Assembly: GCA_025353905.1 (NCBI GenBank)
Contig: JANXNW010000045.1
Coordinates: 1 to 33,456, forward strand
Source of the DNA: Hymenobacter sp.
Lineage (GTDB): Bacteria > Bacteroidota > Bacteroidia > Cytophagales > Hymenobacteraceae
Length of the DNA stretch: 33,456 nucleotides
Direction: 5' to 3'
Positions 8,601-17,317 of this stretch are shown here, piece by piece; within the stretch, counting starts at the first letter, position 1; every line of letters starts with the position of its first letter. A program made the position numbers and the translations under genes. The notes under the pieces are model-generated. The model ran no database searches. It was not told the DNA's origin and saw only the letters and a program-made list of their open reading frames with translations.

Positions 8601-11600
8601 CCGGGGCCGTTGTCGCTCGTCGTCACGGTGTAGGTCAGCGGCTGGCCCGCCGTACCGATAGTCGGACCGGTAATCTGCACCGCCAAATCGGCCGTGGCGA
8701 CTACTGTGATGAGCGCCGAAGCTTCGTTGTCGGCCGGTACTTGGTCGGGCGAGGTGCTCAGCACCTGCACCGTGGCCGGTATCACGCCGCCGTTGGCCGG
8801 GGCGGTAAAGGTGATGGTGAAGGTCCGGTCATTGGCCACGCCGGGGGCCTGGCTGGCCGTAGCCGGCAGGGTCAGTACTCCCGTGGTAGCGTCGTAGCTG
8901 GCGCCCGCCGGGAAGGTTACCCCGCTCAGACCCGGCGGCAGCACCACGATGGTGCGCACTCCGGTGGCCGCGTTCGGGCCGGTGTTGCCCTGGGTCACGG
9001 TGAAAGTGCCCGTCGCGCCCGGTGCTACGCTGGTGGCGCTGGCCGAAATCAGGGCAAACACATTGGCCTGCCCGCCCACCGGGGCAGCGGTCGTGGTCGT
9101 GATGGTAGCCGTGTTATTGGTCGCCACGGCGTCGGGCACCGTCGAGCTGATGGTGGCCGTCAGGCTCTGCGCCCCGGCCGCAGCCGGCGCCGTGAAGCTC
9201 ACCGTCTGGCTCACCGACTGGCCGCTGGCCAGGGCCGGTATCGTGGGCCAGGTCACGGTGTAGCCCGTGGCTATCGAGCCGGTGACGACGCCGTTGCCGG
9301 TTACGTAGATGTTGCTGGCGCCGGCCGGCACACTCACGCGCTGGCTCACGCCGCTGGCCGGCGAGATGTAGACGCTGCTGCTGATGTTGGTGGAAGTCAC
9401 CACGTAGGCCACCTGGTTGCCGGCCGTAGCCGTAATCGGGCCGCTGATGGCGGTCGTGAGGTCGAAGGAAGGCGTGGTCTGGTTCGTAGTCGTCGCCGTG
9501 TTGTTGGCCGTCTGGCCCGCCTCGTTGGTGGTCGTCGAGATGGCCGCCGTCGCCGTCACCGGCCCGTAGGCGGGCTGGGTGTAGTTGATGGTTACGGTGA
9601 ACGACTCGCCCGAAGTCAACTGGCCGGGGCTGGCCGGGGTGTACCCCGCAACAGTAACCAAGCCCGTAGTGGGGTTGTAGGTGCCGATTCTGCCGTTACT
9701 GAGAACTACGCTGGCTCCGGTGAGGCCCGCCGGCAATTGAATGCTTACCACCACCCCGTCGGCGGTTACCTGCCCGGTGAGGGTGGGGTTCGAGAAAGTC
9801 GCCACGAACTGGCCCGGCGCACCCGCCAGCACGGGGCTGTTGCCCGTGATGGCCGCCTGCACGTCGGCCGCGATGATAATCGGCCGGTTGGGGCCAAACT
9901 CCGACGTGCCCAGGCCGGGCAGGTAGGAGGTGGCCGTCAGAAAGCCCGTGATGGCCGTGCCGCTCAGCGGAGGCGAGTTAGGACTGGCGGGCACGGTGAT
10001 GGTCGCGCTGAAATTGCCGCTGCCGTCGCAGGTCAGCGTCGTCAGGTAGGTGCGGCCCTCGCCGTGGGGCTGGCTCAGGTTGTCGCCCAGCACCACGTTG
10101 CCGTTGTTATTGGCCGGCACGTTGTCGGCCGTGAAAATTTCCACTTTCGCCCCGGCAAACCGCGCCTGGCCGGGGGCCGAGCCCACGTAGCCGCGCACGA
10201 TGACCTGGTCGCTGGTAGTGGCCGTGGCCGTGGCCTGGGTGAAAACCGGGTAATTGATGCCTTGGTTGCCGAATTCGGCGGTCGTGCTGCCCGTGTTGCC
10301 CGTCACACCGTCGCCGTTGCCGTAGTCGCGGGCCCCGACGGGGTTGCTCGAATTTACGGTGTAGAGCGGGCTGGTATTCAGGTCGATGCCCAGGTTGCCG
10401 CCGGTGGGCGAGTTAAAGGGCGTACCGTTGAAGTAGGTGCTGTTCTGGCTGATAATGACGCCCCGCTGCCCGTAGCCCACCACGATAGCCCCGGCCTGGG
10501 TCTGGTTGATGATGTTGAAGTAGATGGAGTCGGGGTTAGCGCCGCGGTCGGTGCCGCCGTTGCGCTGCAAGTACAGAATGGCCGCGCCCTCCAGCTGGGC
10601 CCGCGCCACCGAGGCGCCGCCGTTGCCGTTGTCGAAGAAGGTGTTGTTGCGCACCACGTTGTAGCCCCGGCCACCGAGGGCGTTGCGGCCAATGTCGAAC
10701 TGCAAGCCGTCGGAGTTGGCCGTCCGAATCAGGTTGGCTACGATGCGGACGGGGCCGGACCCATTGAGGTCACCCACCGAAATATTGTCGCCGCCGGTCT
10801 GGCGGTAGCCGTTCTGCACCAGCTCATTGCTCACAATTAGCACGTCGCTGCCCGCAGCCGTGCCCGCACTCGGAATGTTGATGCCCGAGTTGTTGCAAAA
10901 GGCTATCACGTTGTGGCGAACGACCACGCCGAGCGTCGCGCCGCTCAGGTAGACGCCGAACGTGCCCGCCGAGCCGGCGACACCTGCCGAGGCGATAACA
11001 CCCGGCCCGGCCGCTACGGTTACAGTCGGGTCAGCGATGTTGACGGGGTTGATGCCGACGAGGTTATTTTCTAGTACCGCGCCCGTGGCCCCGTCCACCA
11101 GCACGGTGCCGCTGTTCTGGTTCGCCCCATGCAAAGAGAAGCTGCGCACGGCCGAGTTGGCGGCCCCCTGAATGATGACTATATTCACCAAAGTGGTGAG
11201 GCCGTACACTTCCACTTCAGGTCGGTTGAAGGCGGTGTAGGCGAGCTTGCCCGTGCCCACGGTCGGGAACTGCCCGCCCGCGCCACCCAAGCCCACCGTG
11301 CCGGGGTTCGAGTCGCCCACGTTCAGCGTCTGGGTCGAAGCGTCCAGGGTAGTATTGGCCGCCGTGATGGCGTCGAGCGAGGAGCTGAGCAAGAGCACTG
11401 CCCAGCGGTTGGCGCCACTGCCGCCGTTGAGGCCGCTGGGTACACTCGCCTGCAGGCCCGGTACGGCCGCCCCGCCCGGAATCATGAAAATGCTCGTTTC
11501 CTGGCCCGCCGGCAGGGCGGTTGCCGTGCCCGCCGTGTTGAGGAAGCTGCCGGCCTGCGCCAGGCCCGCGTTGCCCAACGCGTTGGCATTCTGGATAAAC

Positions 11601-12718
11601 TGCCGCAACGACCCCTGGCCGTTGCCGTTGGTGTTGGTCACTACGTCAAAGTTGAAACCAAAGTCAACACCCGTGGTGGCGCCGGTGCCCAGCGCGACGG
11701 CGGCCACGCTCTGGGCCGTCAGGGTGCTGAAATTGGCCGCCGACGCGCTGACCGTAAACGGGTCGGTCGTGAAGATGGCGTAGCCGCTGGTTACGGCCGT
11801 GACGCTGGCCAGCACTGTCGTGCCGTTGATGTTCACCCGTACCGCCTGCTGGCCGCCGCCGCCCCGATTGGCCGCCGCAAAGCTGATGGCGTAGGTGCCG
11901 GCTGGCAGACTAAACGTCTGGCTCAGGCTGCCCGCGTTTTGGATGAAAGCCGCCCGTATACCCTGGGCACCCGTGCCGGCCGTCGTGCTGGGCGGGGTAA
12001 AGGCCGAGCCATTGCTCTGAATACCCGACGCGTTGCTGAATATCCAGCCAAAGGTGCTGGCGGGGATGGGGTTGTACTGGTAAGTGCCGCCATTATCGGT
12101 CAGCGTGCCCGCTTCAAAGCTTGGATTTTGAATGGGGTTAGTAGCCAGCGCCGTGCCGCCTTGCAGCACCTGCACGTTGTCCACGAACTGCGTATTGTCG
12201 CCGCTCGTGTTCAGGCCCTGAAACACGAGCGACGTGTTGTTGGACCCGGCGGTATTGGCCGGCCCGTCCGACCCGGCCGGGTTTTCGCCACCCACCCGGT
12301 TGCCGTCGGCTGCGCCGGCACTGGTGCGGAAAGTCTGCACCGGCAGCAGGCTGCTGGTGGCCCCCGCGCGCCCGCTCGAAACCGAAGAGTTCACGACCCG
12401 CACTGTGTATTTAGTGTTGGCAGTTAGTCCACTAAAAGTGTAGAGCCCGGCCCCGGTGGTGATGGCCGAGCTGACGAAATTCCCGCTGTTGGTGTCGTAG
12501 AGCTCGACAATGGCATTCGGCCGGCCGATGCTGCCCGTGTAGCCCGACGCGCTGGCCGAGGCAGTGGCGGTGCTCAGCGCCCGCCCGGCCCCACCGCCGT
12601 AGTTCACATCCTCAAAGACGGTACCACTGATGCTTTGCGCCGCCGCTGGCGCGGTTCCTCCGATAGCGAGCAGCATGGCCAGCGAGCGGAAGAAATTAGA
12701 GAATAAGGTTTTTTTCAT
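5657..12718 (-). CDS. very large secreted DUF11-repeat protein with T9SS type A C-terminal sorting domain
   Basis: Signal peptide MKKTLFSNFFRSLAMLLAIGGTAPAAAQ; SdrD-like first domain; parallel beta-helix-like middle; repeated DUF11-type segments (…VTNNGPAIAPGVATTVSLPTGLPITG…); C-term VYPNPVATG…LDLRGLPQGGTYRVLVLDLAGRQV…LASGTYLLRV. Confidence 0.92.
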   Translation of the reverse strand: MKKTLFSNFFRSLAMLLAIGGTAPAAAQSISGTVFEDVNYGGGAGRALSTATASASASGYTGSIGRPNAIVELYDTNSGNFVSSAITTGAGLYTFSGLTANTKYTVRVVNSSVSSGRAGATSSLLPVQTFRTSAGAADGNRVGGENPAGSDGPANTAGSNNTSLVFQGLNTSGDNTQFVDNVQVLQGGTALATNPIQNPSFEAGTLTDNGGTYQYNPIPASTFGWIFSNASGIQSNGSAFTPPSTTAGTGAQGIRAAFIQNAGSLSQTFSLPAGTYAISFAAANRGGGGQQAVRVNINGTTVLASVTAVTSGYAIFTTDPFTVSASAANFSTLTAQSVAAVALGTGATTGVDFGFNFDVVTNTNGNGQGSLRQFIQNANALGNAGLAQAGSFLNTAGTATALPAGQETSIFMIPGGAAVPGLQASVPSGLNGGSGANRWAVLLLSSSLDAITAANTTLDASTQTLNVGDSNPGTVGLGGAGGQFPTVGTGKLAYTAFNRPEVEVYGLTTLVNIVIIQGAANSAVRSFSLHGANQNSGTVLVDGATGAVLENNLVGINPVNIADPTVTVAAGPGVIASAGVAGSAGTFGVYLSGATLGVVVRHNVIAFCNNSGINIPSAGTAAGSDVLIVSNELVQNGYRQTGGDNISVGDLNGSGPVRIVANLIRTANSDGLQFDIGRNALGGRGYNVVRNNTFFDNGNGGASVARAQLEGAAILYLQRNGGTDRGANPDSIYFNIINQTQAGAIVVGYGQRGVIISQNSTYFNGTPFNSPTGGNLGIDLNTSPLYTVNSSNPVGARDYGNGDGVTGNTGSTTAEFGNQGINYPVFTQATATATTSDQVIVRGYVGSAPGQARFAGAKVEIFTADNVPANNNGNVVLGDNLSQPHGEGRTYLTTLTCDGSGNFSATITVPASPNSPPLSGTAITGFLTATSYLPGLGTSEFGPNRPIIIAADVQAAITGNSPVLAGAPGQFVATFSNPTLTGQVTADGVVVSIQLPAGLTGASVVLSNGRIGTYNPTTGLVTVAGYTPASPGQLTSGESFTVTINYTQPAYGPVTATAAISTTTNEAGQTANNTATTTNQTTPSFDLTTAISGPITATAGNQVAYVVTSTNISSSVYISPASGVSQRVSVPAGASNIYVTGNGVVTGSIATGYTVTWPTIPALASGQSVSQTVSFTAPAAAGAQSLTATISSTVPDAVATNNTATITTTTAAPVGGQANVFALISASATSVAPGATGTFTVTQGNTGPNAATGVRTIVVLPPGLSGVTFPAGASYDATTGVLTLPATASQAPGVANDRTFTITFTAPANGGVIPATVQVLSTSPDQVPADNEASALITVVATADLAVQITGPTIGTAGQPLTYTVTTSDNGPGSGFNLVQTASLPTGLPITGPPAAQLQINGTIPTSVSGSIATFGSGATAFTYNQTTGLVTYPALASLAVGVTLQTTFTFLAPANGNLSLTISSGVVGSSADPNTANNGASQTTSITPTTDVQVTLTAAGQVTAGNRLTYGVTVTNNGPAIAPGVATTVSLPTGLPITGPNAVLINGQAPSGISGTIATYPDGSTYDSSASSQTQGLVTLPALTNLAPGGAASVQNTISYVLPDGFQGTLTSTATARVTGISDFVPSNNTAIVQPFIVASNGPANPQVTLTASAGSVTAGSPISLTATVSAPGTAVTGLLQSVQLPAGLTSGSGTVNVTIGGSPAGASYDNLTGLLTLPPQLNLAANASLTYIIDISQAPGTGPLVATANINTSEVDSNPANNVARTTVAITPASALVTTISGPVNVAAGSTVSYLISALNNGPTATTGTVQTVTVPSGATNIVLNGVAVASFPAGGVLTLPTPAILLPGVVNTIVNTLSFTAPGAAGTSFTVPTSLSATGPGTVATASASQLTRIISPGPLARDVVNATLPAAGVTTLTPFGNTAAAPQAILPLSAIAQGAASLSSYTILALPLPSQGILFLNSGSTNTPVAAGQVLTPAEAARLRFQPTAGYAGNATFPYFATDNAGTLSNVALYLIPVGPDRNSVYTVLPAKGGATAYQNNDVLAFVIDDNGARYTNGGASPGLVYNPTGVLQTGAVNGLLTTGTGAVRPVGSGGPASNPTNALPPGVAFDPNTGLFTVGDRTLLTKAGGTFQINIITTDLYAGTNTVTVTLILGANPLPVQLTAFTATASGTSAQLKWTTASEVNNDYFDVERSLDGTSFGKIGRQAGQGNKVTATDYAFPDADAARFANGGSVYYRLRQVDLDGTATYSAVRVLSFPAAASTTGSPAVYPNPVATGTSPTLDLRGLPQGGTYRVLVLDLAGRQVRSATAVGGLTQPLDLRELASGTYLLRVSDTNGQSVLNQRLTKE

Positions 12719-12791
12719 AAAAATTAGAAAAAAAGAGTAGGCGTTAGCAACAGAAAGACAGATTGAGCGCAATGTGTGTAATTCGAAGCTC

Positions 12792-12799
12792 CAAAGGTA
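12792..12799 (-). promoter_or_regulatory. -7 promoter box TACCTTTG for the giant T9SS gene
   Basis: Exact TAnnTTTG on minus strand about 74 nt upstream of the start codon. Confidence 0.5.
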
Positions 12800-13012
12800 C
12801 TCCGACCTTACTTTGGTTTGGGCCAAAATTTCGGTTTAATTCGCTCAGTCCGGGAAAAAACTCGGTCAATCGCCCGGCTGAGTTGTCCGCAAGCCGCTTG
12901 GTGGCCGCCCCCGGCCCCCGCGCCTAACTAACGAAACGCCCCACCCTACCGGATTCGCCCGCCACTGGCCGTTACTTTGTGCGTCGGTCCGTTGGGGGCT
13001 GGCCGTTTCGTC

Positions 13013-13873
13013 ATGCAGATTCCCCTTTACCAAATAGACGCGTTTGCTAGTCGGCCATTTGCCGGCAACCCGGCCGCTGTGTGCCCCCTCGCGGCCTGGC
13101 TGCCCGACGCCACCATGCAGCTCATCGCGGCTGAAAACAACCTCGCCGAAACCGCCTTTTTCGTGCCCCTCGCGGCTGGAAATGCGGCCGGTGAAGCGGC
13201 CGGTTTCCACCTGCGCTGGTTCACGCCCACGTTTGAAATCGACCTTTGCGGTCACGCCACGTTGGCCACGGCCCACGTGCTGTGGACCGAGCTAGGCTTT
13301 GCCGGGGACGAAATCGTGTTTCAGAGCCAGAGCGGGCCGCTGCGGGTGCACCGCGAGGCCGACGGCCGGCTCGTGCTCGATTTTCCGAGCCGCCCGCCCC
13401 GGCCGCTGGCCCCCGCCCAGGACTCGGCCGACTTTCGGGCCGCGCTCACGGCCAGTCTGGGGCCAGGCGCGGCCGCGCCGCGGGCCGTGCTTGTCAGCCG
13501 CGATTTGGTAGTCGAGTTTGCCCAGGCAGCCGACGTGCTGGCCCTGCGCCCCGATTTCACGGCCCTGGCCGGCCTCACGGCCCTGGGCTACGTTGGGCTG
13601 ATTGCCACCGCGCCGGGGGCTGAGCCGGGCGTGGATTTTATTTCGCGTTTTTTCGCCCCTGAAGTGGGCGTACCCGAAGACCCCGTCACCGGCTCGGCCC
13701 ACAGTACGCTCATTCCGTTCTGGGCGGCCAAGCTGGGCCGCACCGAATTGTTCGCCCGGCAGGAGTCGGCGCGGGGCGGCGAGCTCTGGTGCCGGCTGCT
13801 GGGCGAGCGCGTGGCCATTGGCGGCTACGCTGTCACGTATTTGCGCGGGGCCATCCAGTTCGCGACGGCTTAG
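13013..13873 (+). CDS. PhzF-family isomerase
   Basis: MQIPLYQIDAFASRPFAGNPAAVCPL…NLAETAFFVP…LRWFTPTFEIDLCGHATLATAHVL…DPVTGSAHSTLIPFWA; PhzF hallmark motifs. Confidence 0.93.
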   Translation: MQIPLYQIDAFASRPFAGNPAAVCPLAAWLPDATMQLIAAENNLAETAFFVPLAAGNAAGEAAGFHLRWFTPTFEIDLCGHATLATAHVLWTELGFAGDEIVFQSQSGPLRVHREADGRLVLDFPSRPPRPLAPAQDSADFRAALTASLGPGAAAPRAVLVSRDLVVEFAQAADVLALRPDFTALAGLTALGYVGLIATAPGAEPGVDFISRFFAPEVGVPEDPVTGSAHSTLIPFWAAKLGRTELFARQESARGGELWCRLLGERVAIGGYAVTYLRGAIQFATA

Positions 13874-13912
13874 CGCGGCCGGTGGCGTTTCGCGGCGTTT
13901 CTTTGCCGCACC

Positions 13913-14626
13913 ATGCCCTTCGCCTCGCCGCTGACTTGTCTCATCGTTGATGACAACGAGATTAACCGCCTCACTCTAGAACACCTCGTGGACCTCACGC
14001 CTGAGCTGCGCCTGGTGGCCTCGCTGCCGGGCGGGCTGGAGGCGCTGGAGTTTTTCCGGCAGGGCGGGCAGTGCGAGCTGCTGCTGCTCGACATAGAAAT
14101 GCCCACCCTCAACGGCTTCGAGCTCGCCCGGCTGCTGCCCAAGCCGCCTCCGTTCATCGTGCTCGTTACCACGCACCGCGAGTTTGCCGTGGCCGCTTTC
14201 GACCTGCAAGTGGCGGATTACCTGGTGAAGCCCGTCGAGTTTGGACGCTTCTCGCAAGCCGTCGCCCGGGTGGTATCCCTGCGTCCGCCTTTGGCCGCCG
14301 ATGCCATCGAGATGCGGCCCGAGATATTTGTCAAAGTCGGCGGCCGCACGATACGCGTCAATTTCGACGACGTGCTCTACATCGAGGCCCTGTCCACCTA
14401 TTCGGTGCTCATCACGGCCAACCACAAGCACATCGTGTACCTGACCCTCAAAGCGCTGACCGAGCGGCTGCCCTTCGCCCATTTCGTGCGGGTGCATCGC
14501 TCCTACATCGTCAACATGCGCCACATCGAGGCTATCGAAGACAACGTGCTCCAAATCGGAGCGCACGAGGTGCCGGTCGGCAAGTCCTACCACGAAGAGT
14601 TTTTGCGCCAGCTGCGCAGCTTGTAG
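13913..14626 (+). CDS. LytTR-family response regulator
   Basis: REC domain (LIVDDNEINRLTLEHL…LLLDIEMPTLNGFELARLL…YLVKPVEF) plus LytTR domain (IFVKVGGRTIRVNFDDVLYIEALSTYSVLIT…FVRVHRSYIVNMRHIEAIE). Confidence 0.94.
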   Translation: MPFASPLTCLIVDDNEINRLTLEHLVDLTPELRLVASLPGGLEALEFFRQGGQCELLLLDIEMPTLNGFELARLLPKPPPFIVLVTTHREFAVAAFDLQVADYLVKPVEFGRFSQAVARVVSLRPPLAADAIEMRPEIFVKVGGRTIRVNFDDVLYIEALSTYSVLITANHKHIVYLTLKALTERLPFAHFVRVHRSYIVNMRHIEAIEDNVLQIGAHEVPVGKSYHEEFLRQLRSL

Positions 14627-14627
14627 G

Positions 14628-14792
14628 AGGTGAGTAGGTGAGAAGGTGAGAAGGTCAGTCATTGCGAGCGCAGCGAAGCAATCGCACCTGTTAGGCGCGT
14701 TGTTCAGCTCGGCGCTCGGCTCGTCAAACGTGCTCAACAGGTGCGATTGCTTCGCTGCGCTCGCAATGACTGACCTTCTCACCTACTCACCT
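14628..14792. repeat. long layered inverted repeat with core gtcattgcgagcgcagcgaagcaatcgcacctgtt
   Basis: Left arm 14628-14692, right arm 14736-14792; arms match except one extra octamer (ggtgagaa) in the left arm. Lies between convergent RR and HK genes. Confidence 0.93.
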
Positions 14793-17164
14793 ATTTCGTG
14801 GGGTAGCGCGGCCAGCGCGTACCTGGCTTGGGCGAGCAGCTGGGCGGCGGCGGCGGGCAGGTGGGCGAAGTCTTCGGGGCGGGCGGCTTCGAGCAGGCGC
14901 ACGGCTTCGGCCACGTCGGGCACGCCCACCGATTCGAGGCTGGGGCGGATATGGTGGGTGAGGTTGGCCGTTTCGACCCAGTGGCCAGCGGCGGCGGCCT
15001 CGGCGAGCTGGGCCAGGCTGGCGGGCATGTTGCGCAGGAACGAATCAATGATTTTACCCACGAACTCCTGCCGGCCCTGGGCCAGGCCGCGCAGCTTGGT
15101 TAGGTCGTAGGCCGGGCCGGCGGCCGGCTCCGGCGCGGGGGCCGCCGGGCGGGCGCCGGGGGCGGGCAGCAGGTCGGCCAGGGTGCGAAAGAGCAGGGCT
15201 TCGTCGAAGGGCTTGCTCAGGCAGGCATCGAGGCCGGCGGCCAGCGCGCGGGCCGCGTCGGTGGGGTCGGCGCTGGCCGTGAGCGCTATTACCGGCTGGC
15301 AAGCGCGGGCCGCGTCGGGCAAGGCCCGAATGGCGGCCGTCGTGTCGAGCCCGCTCAATCCGGGCAGGCGCAGGTCCATGAGCACGGCATCGTAGGGGGC
15401 GTTGGCGCGCACCAGGGCCAGCGCTTCGGGGCCGGTTTCGGCTTCGTCCACGCTCGCGCCCCAGCCTTCGAGCAGCAGCCGGGCCACGATGCGGTTCAGC
15501 TCATTGTCTTCGACGAGCAGCAGCCGGCGGCCGCGCAGCGCGCCGGTATCGTAGGGGTCGGCGGCGGGGTAATCGCCGGGGGCGCCGGCCGCCTCAGCCG
15601 GGGCCGGAATCAGGGCCGGGTTGGGGACCGGGGCTTTGGGCAGCGTCAGCCGAAAAACGAAGGTGCTGCCCTGGCCCAGCTCCGAATGCACCAGCAGCTG
15701 GCCGCCGAGCTGCGCGGTCAGCGCGTGCGAAATGCTTAGCCCCAGGCCCGTACCGCCGAAACGACGCCCGGTGTCGGCGTAGGCTTGGCTGAAGCTCTCA
15801 AAAATCAGCTCCTGCTTTTCGGGCGCGATGCCGATGCCCGTGTCGGTGACGCGGAAGCGGATGCTGAGCGAGTCGGCCGTTTCGGCGACTTGCTCGGCCA
15901 TTACGGTCACGTGCCCACCCGGCTCGGTAAACTTGATGGCGTTGGCCACGAGGTTTATCACAATCTGGTTGAGGCGGTAGGGGTCGCCGAGCACCCAGGG
16001 GTAGGGGCAGCTGGCGCGCAGCGGGGTGCTGGTCAGGTAGAGGCCCTTGTCTAGGGCCTGGGCCGCGAGCGGGCCCAGGCTCTCGGCCAGCGAGTCGCAG
16101 AGGTTGAACGGCACCACCTCGAAGCTGAGCTTGCCGGCCGTCATCTTGGCCAGGTCGAGCACGTCGCCCACCACGCGCAGCAGGTGCTGGCCCGTCTGCC
16201 GGATGGTGCGCACGTAGTCCTGCTGACGGGCGTCGAGCGGGGTTTTAGCCAACTGCCCGGCCAGGCCCAGCACCCCGTTGAGGGGCGTTCGGATTTCGTG
16301 GCTCACGTTGGCCAGGAAGCTTTCTCGGGCCCGCACGGCGGTTTCGGCGGCGGCTTTGGCTTGTTTGTGGGCTTGGTCGGTACGCACCCGCTCGGTGATG
16401 TCCTGGCCGTAGCCGATGACGTAGGGCGGCTGGCCGGGCTCGCGCACCAAGTGGTTGTCGTAGAGGATGTAACGCGTGCCGGCGGCCATGCGCACGGCCA
16501 CCACCCCGCGCTGGCTGCCAGTTTCGGCCATGCGGGCCAGGTAGGTGGCCACCCCAGCCCGGTGCTCGGGCGGAGCCAAGTCGGTTAGTTCGGCCAGGTT
16601 GGCCAAGTCGGCCAGCTCGGTTGAGTTGGTCAGCTTAGTCAGGTAGCTTCTGAATGGCTCAGCCGCCGGCACTTCGCTCAGCAGCTCGACGGCGGCCGGA
16701 TTCAGGCTCAGCAGGCGGCCGCCCAAATCGTGGGTGCAGATGAGGGCCTGCGAATAGGTCATCAGGTCGCGGTACTGCTTTTCGCGGCGGGCCAGCGCCT
16801 CGGTCGTGGCTACCTGGGCCGTGATGTCGGCCAGGTAGATGGTGGTGCCGTCGGCCGGCGGGGGCGCGCCGCTCACTATGTGCAGCTGAAACTGCCGCTC
16901 GCCGAGCCCGATACGGAGCGTACCGGCGGCCTCGCCGCGGGCAGCGGCGCGCAGCTGCCGCCGGGCCTGCAGGCGCTCGGCGCGGGTCAGGGACGCGTCC
17001 AGGGTCCGGGCGGCGGGGTTGGCGTACAGAGGACGGCCCGCCGCGTCGAGCCGCACGGTGGGGTGAGGGCTTTGGCTGAGCAGCGCGCGCAGGGCGGCCA
17101 GCTCGTCGGCCAGCGCATCGGGTGGGGCCGGGCGGGGCCGGCGGGGGGCAGAAGCGGCTTTCAT
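14783..17164 (-). CDS. hybrid sensor histidine kinase (PAS–HisKA–HATPase–REC–HPt)
   Basis: FLANVSHEIRTPLNGVLGLA; N/G boxes (NLVANAIKF, DTGIGI, GGTGLGLSIS); REC (LLLVEDNELNR…DAVLMDLRLPG…LSKPFDE); C-terminal HPt-like THHIRPSLESVG. Confidence 0.94.
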   Translation of the reverse strand: MKAASAPRRPRPAPPDALADELAALRALLSQSPHPTVRLDAAGRPLYANPAARTLDASLTRAERLQARRQLRAAARGEAAGTLRIGLGERQFQLHIVSGAPPPADGTTIYLADITAQVATTEALARREKQYRDLMTYSQALICTHDLGGRLLSLNPAAVELLSEVPAAEPFRSYLTKLTNSTELADLANLAELTDLAPPEHRAGVATYLARMAETGSQRGVVAVRMAAGTRYILYDNHLVREPGQPPYVIGYGQDITERVRTDQAHKQAKAAAETAVRARESFLANVSHEIRTPLNGVLGLAGQLAKTPLDARQQDYVRTIRQTGQHLLRVVGDVLDLAKMTAGKLSFEVVPFNLCDSLAESLGPLAAQALDKGLYLTSTPLRASCPYPWVLGDPYRLNQIVINLVANAIKFTEPGGHVTVMAEQVAETADSLSIRFRVTDTGIGIAPEKQELIFESFSQAYADTGRRFGGTGLGLSISHALTAQLGGQLLVHSELGQGSTFVFRLTLPKAPVPNPALIPAPAEAAGAPGDYPAADPYDTGALRGRRLLLVEDNELNRIVARLLLEGWGASVDEAETGPEALALVRANAPYDAVLMDLRLPGLSGLDTTAAIRALPDAARACQPVIALTASADPTDAARALAAGLDACLSKPFDEALLFRTLADLLPAPGARPAAPAPEPAAGPAYDLTKLRGLAQGRQEFVGKIIDSFLRNMPASLAQLAEAAAAGHWVETANLTHHIRPSLESVGVPDVAEAVRLLEAARPEDFAHLPAAAAQLLAQARYALAALPHEIGE
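16574..16645. repeat. degenerate 9-mer tandem repeat inside the histidine kinase gene
   Basis: Coding strand ctgactaag ctgaccaac tcaaccgag ctggccgac ttggccaac ctggccgaa ctaaccgac ttgg; encodes LTKLTNSTELADLANLAELTDL. Confidence 0.7.
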
Positions 17165-17317
17165 ACGCGGAGAAAATCCTTCGCCGACCAAGCGAAGCGC
17201 GACCGAATGTAGGCCCTCGCGTCCCAAAAAACTTTTGCCGCGGTGGGCAGAAGCCGCTTCTGAAACCAGCCGGCCCCGGCCCCGACGCAGACCCCCGACT
17301 CAGACCCTGACGCCGCG

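Noticed and set aside
8072-10840. 922-aa plus-strand ORF
   Set aside because: Antisense shadow of the giant T9SS gene in GC-rich DNA; composition (G/R/A/H-rich) has no recognisable domain.
14628-14792. tRNA or known structured ncRNA
   Set aside because: Long simple hairpin without cloverleaf or known RNA motifs visible; left as a repeat.
14646-15110. Short ORFs starting MRRSVIASAAKQSHL… on both strands (also near 32119-32325)
   Set aside because: Translations of the palindromic repeat arms; the same peptide appears on both strands due to symmetry, not a real protein family.
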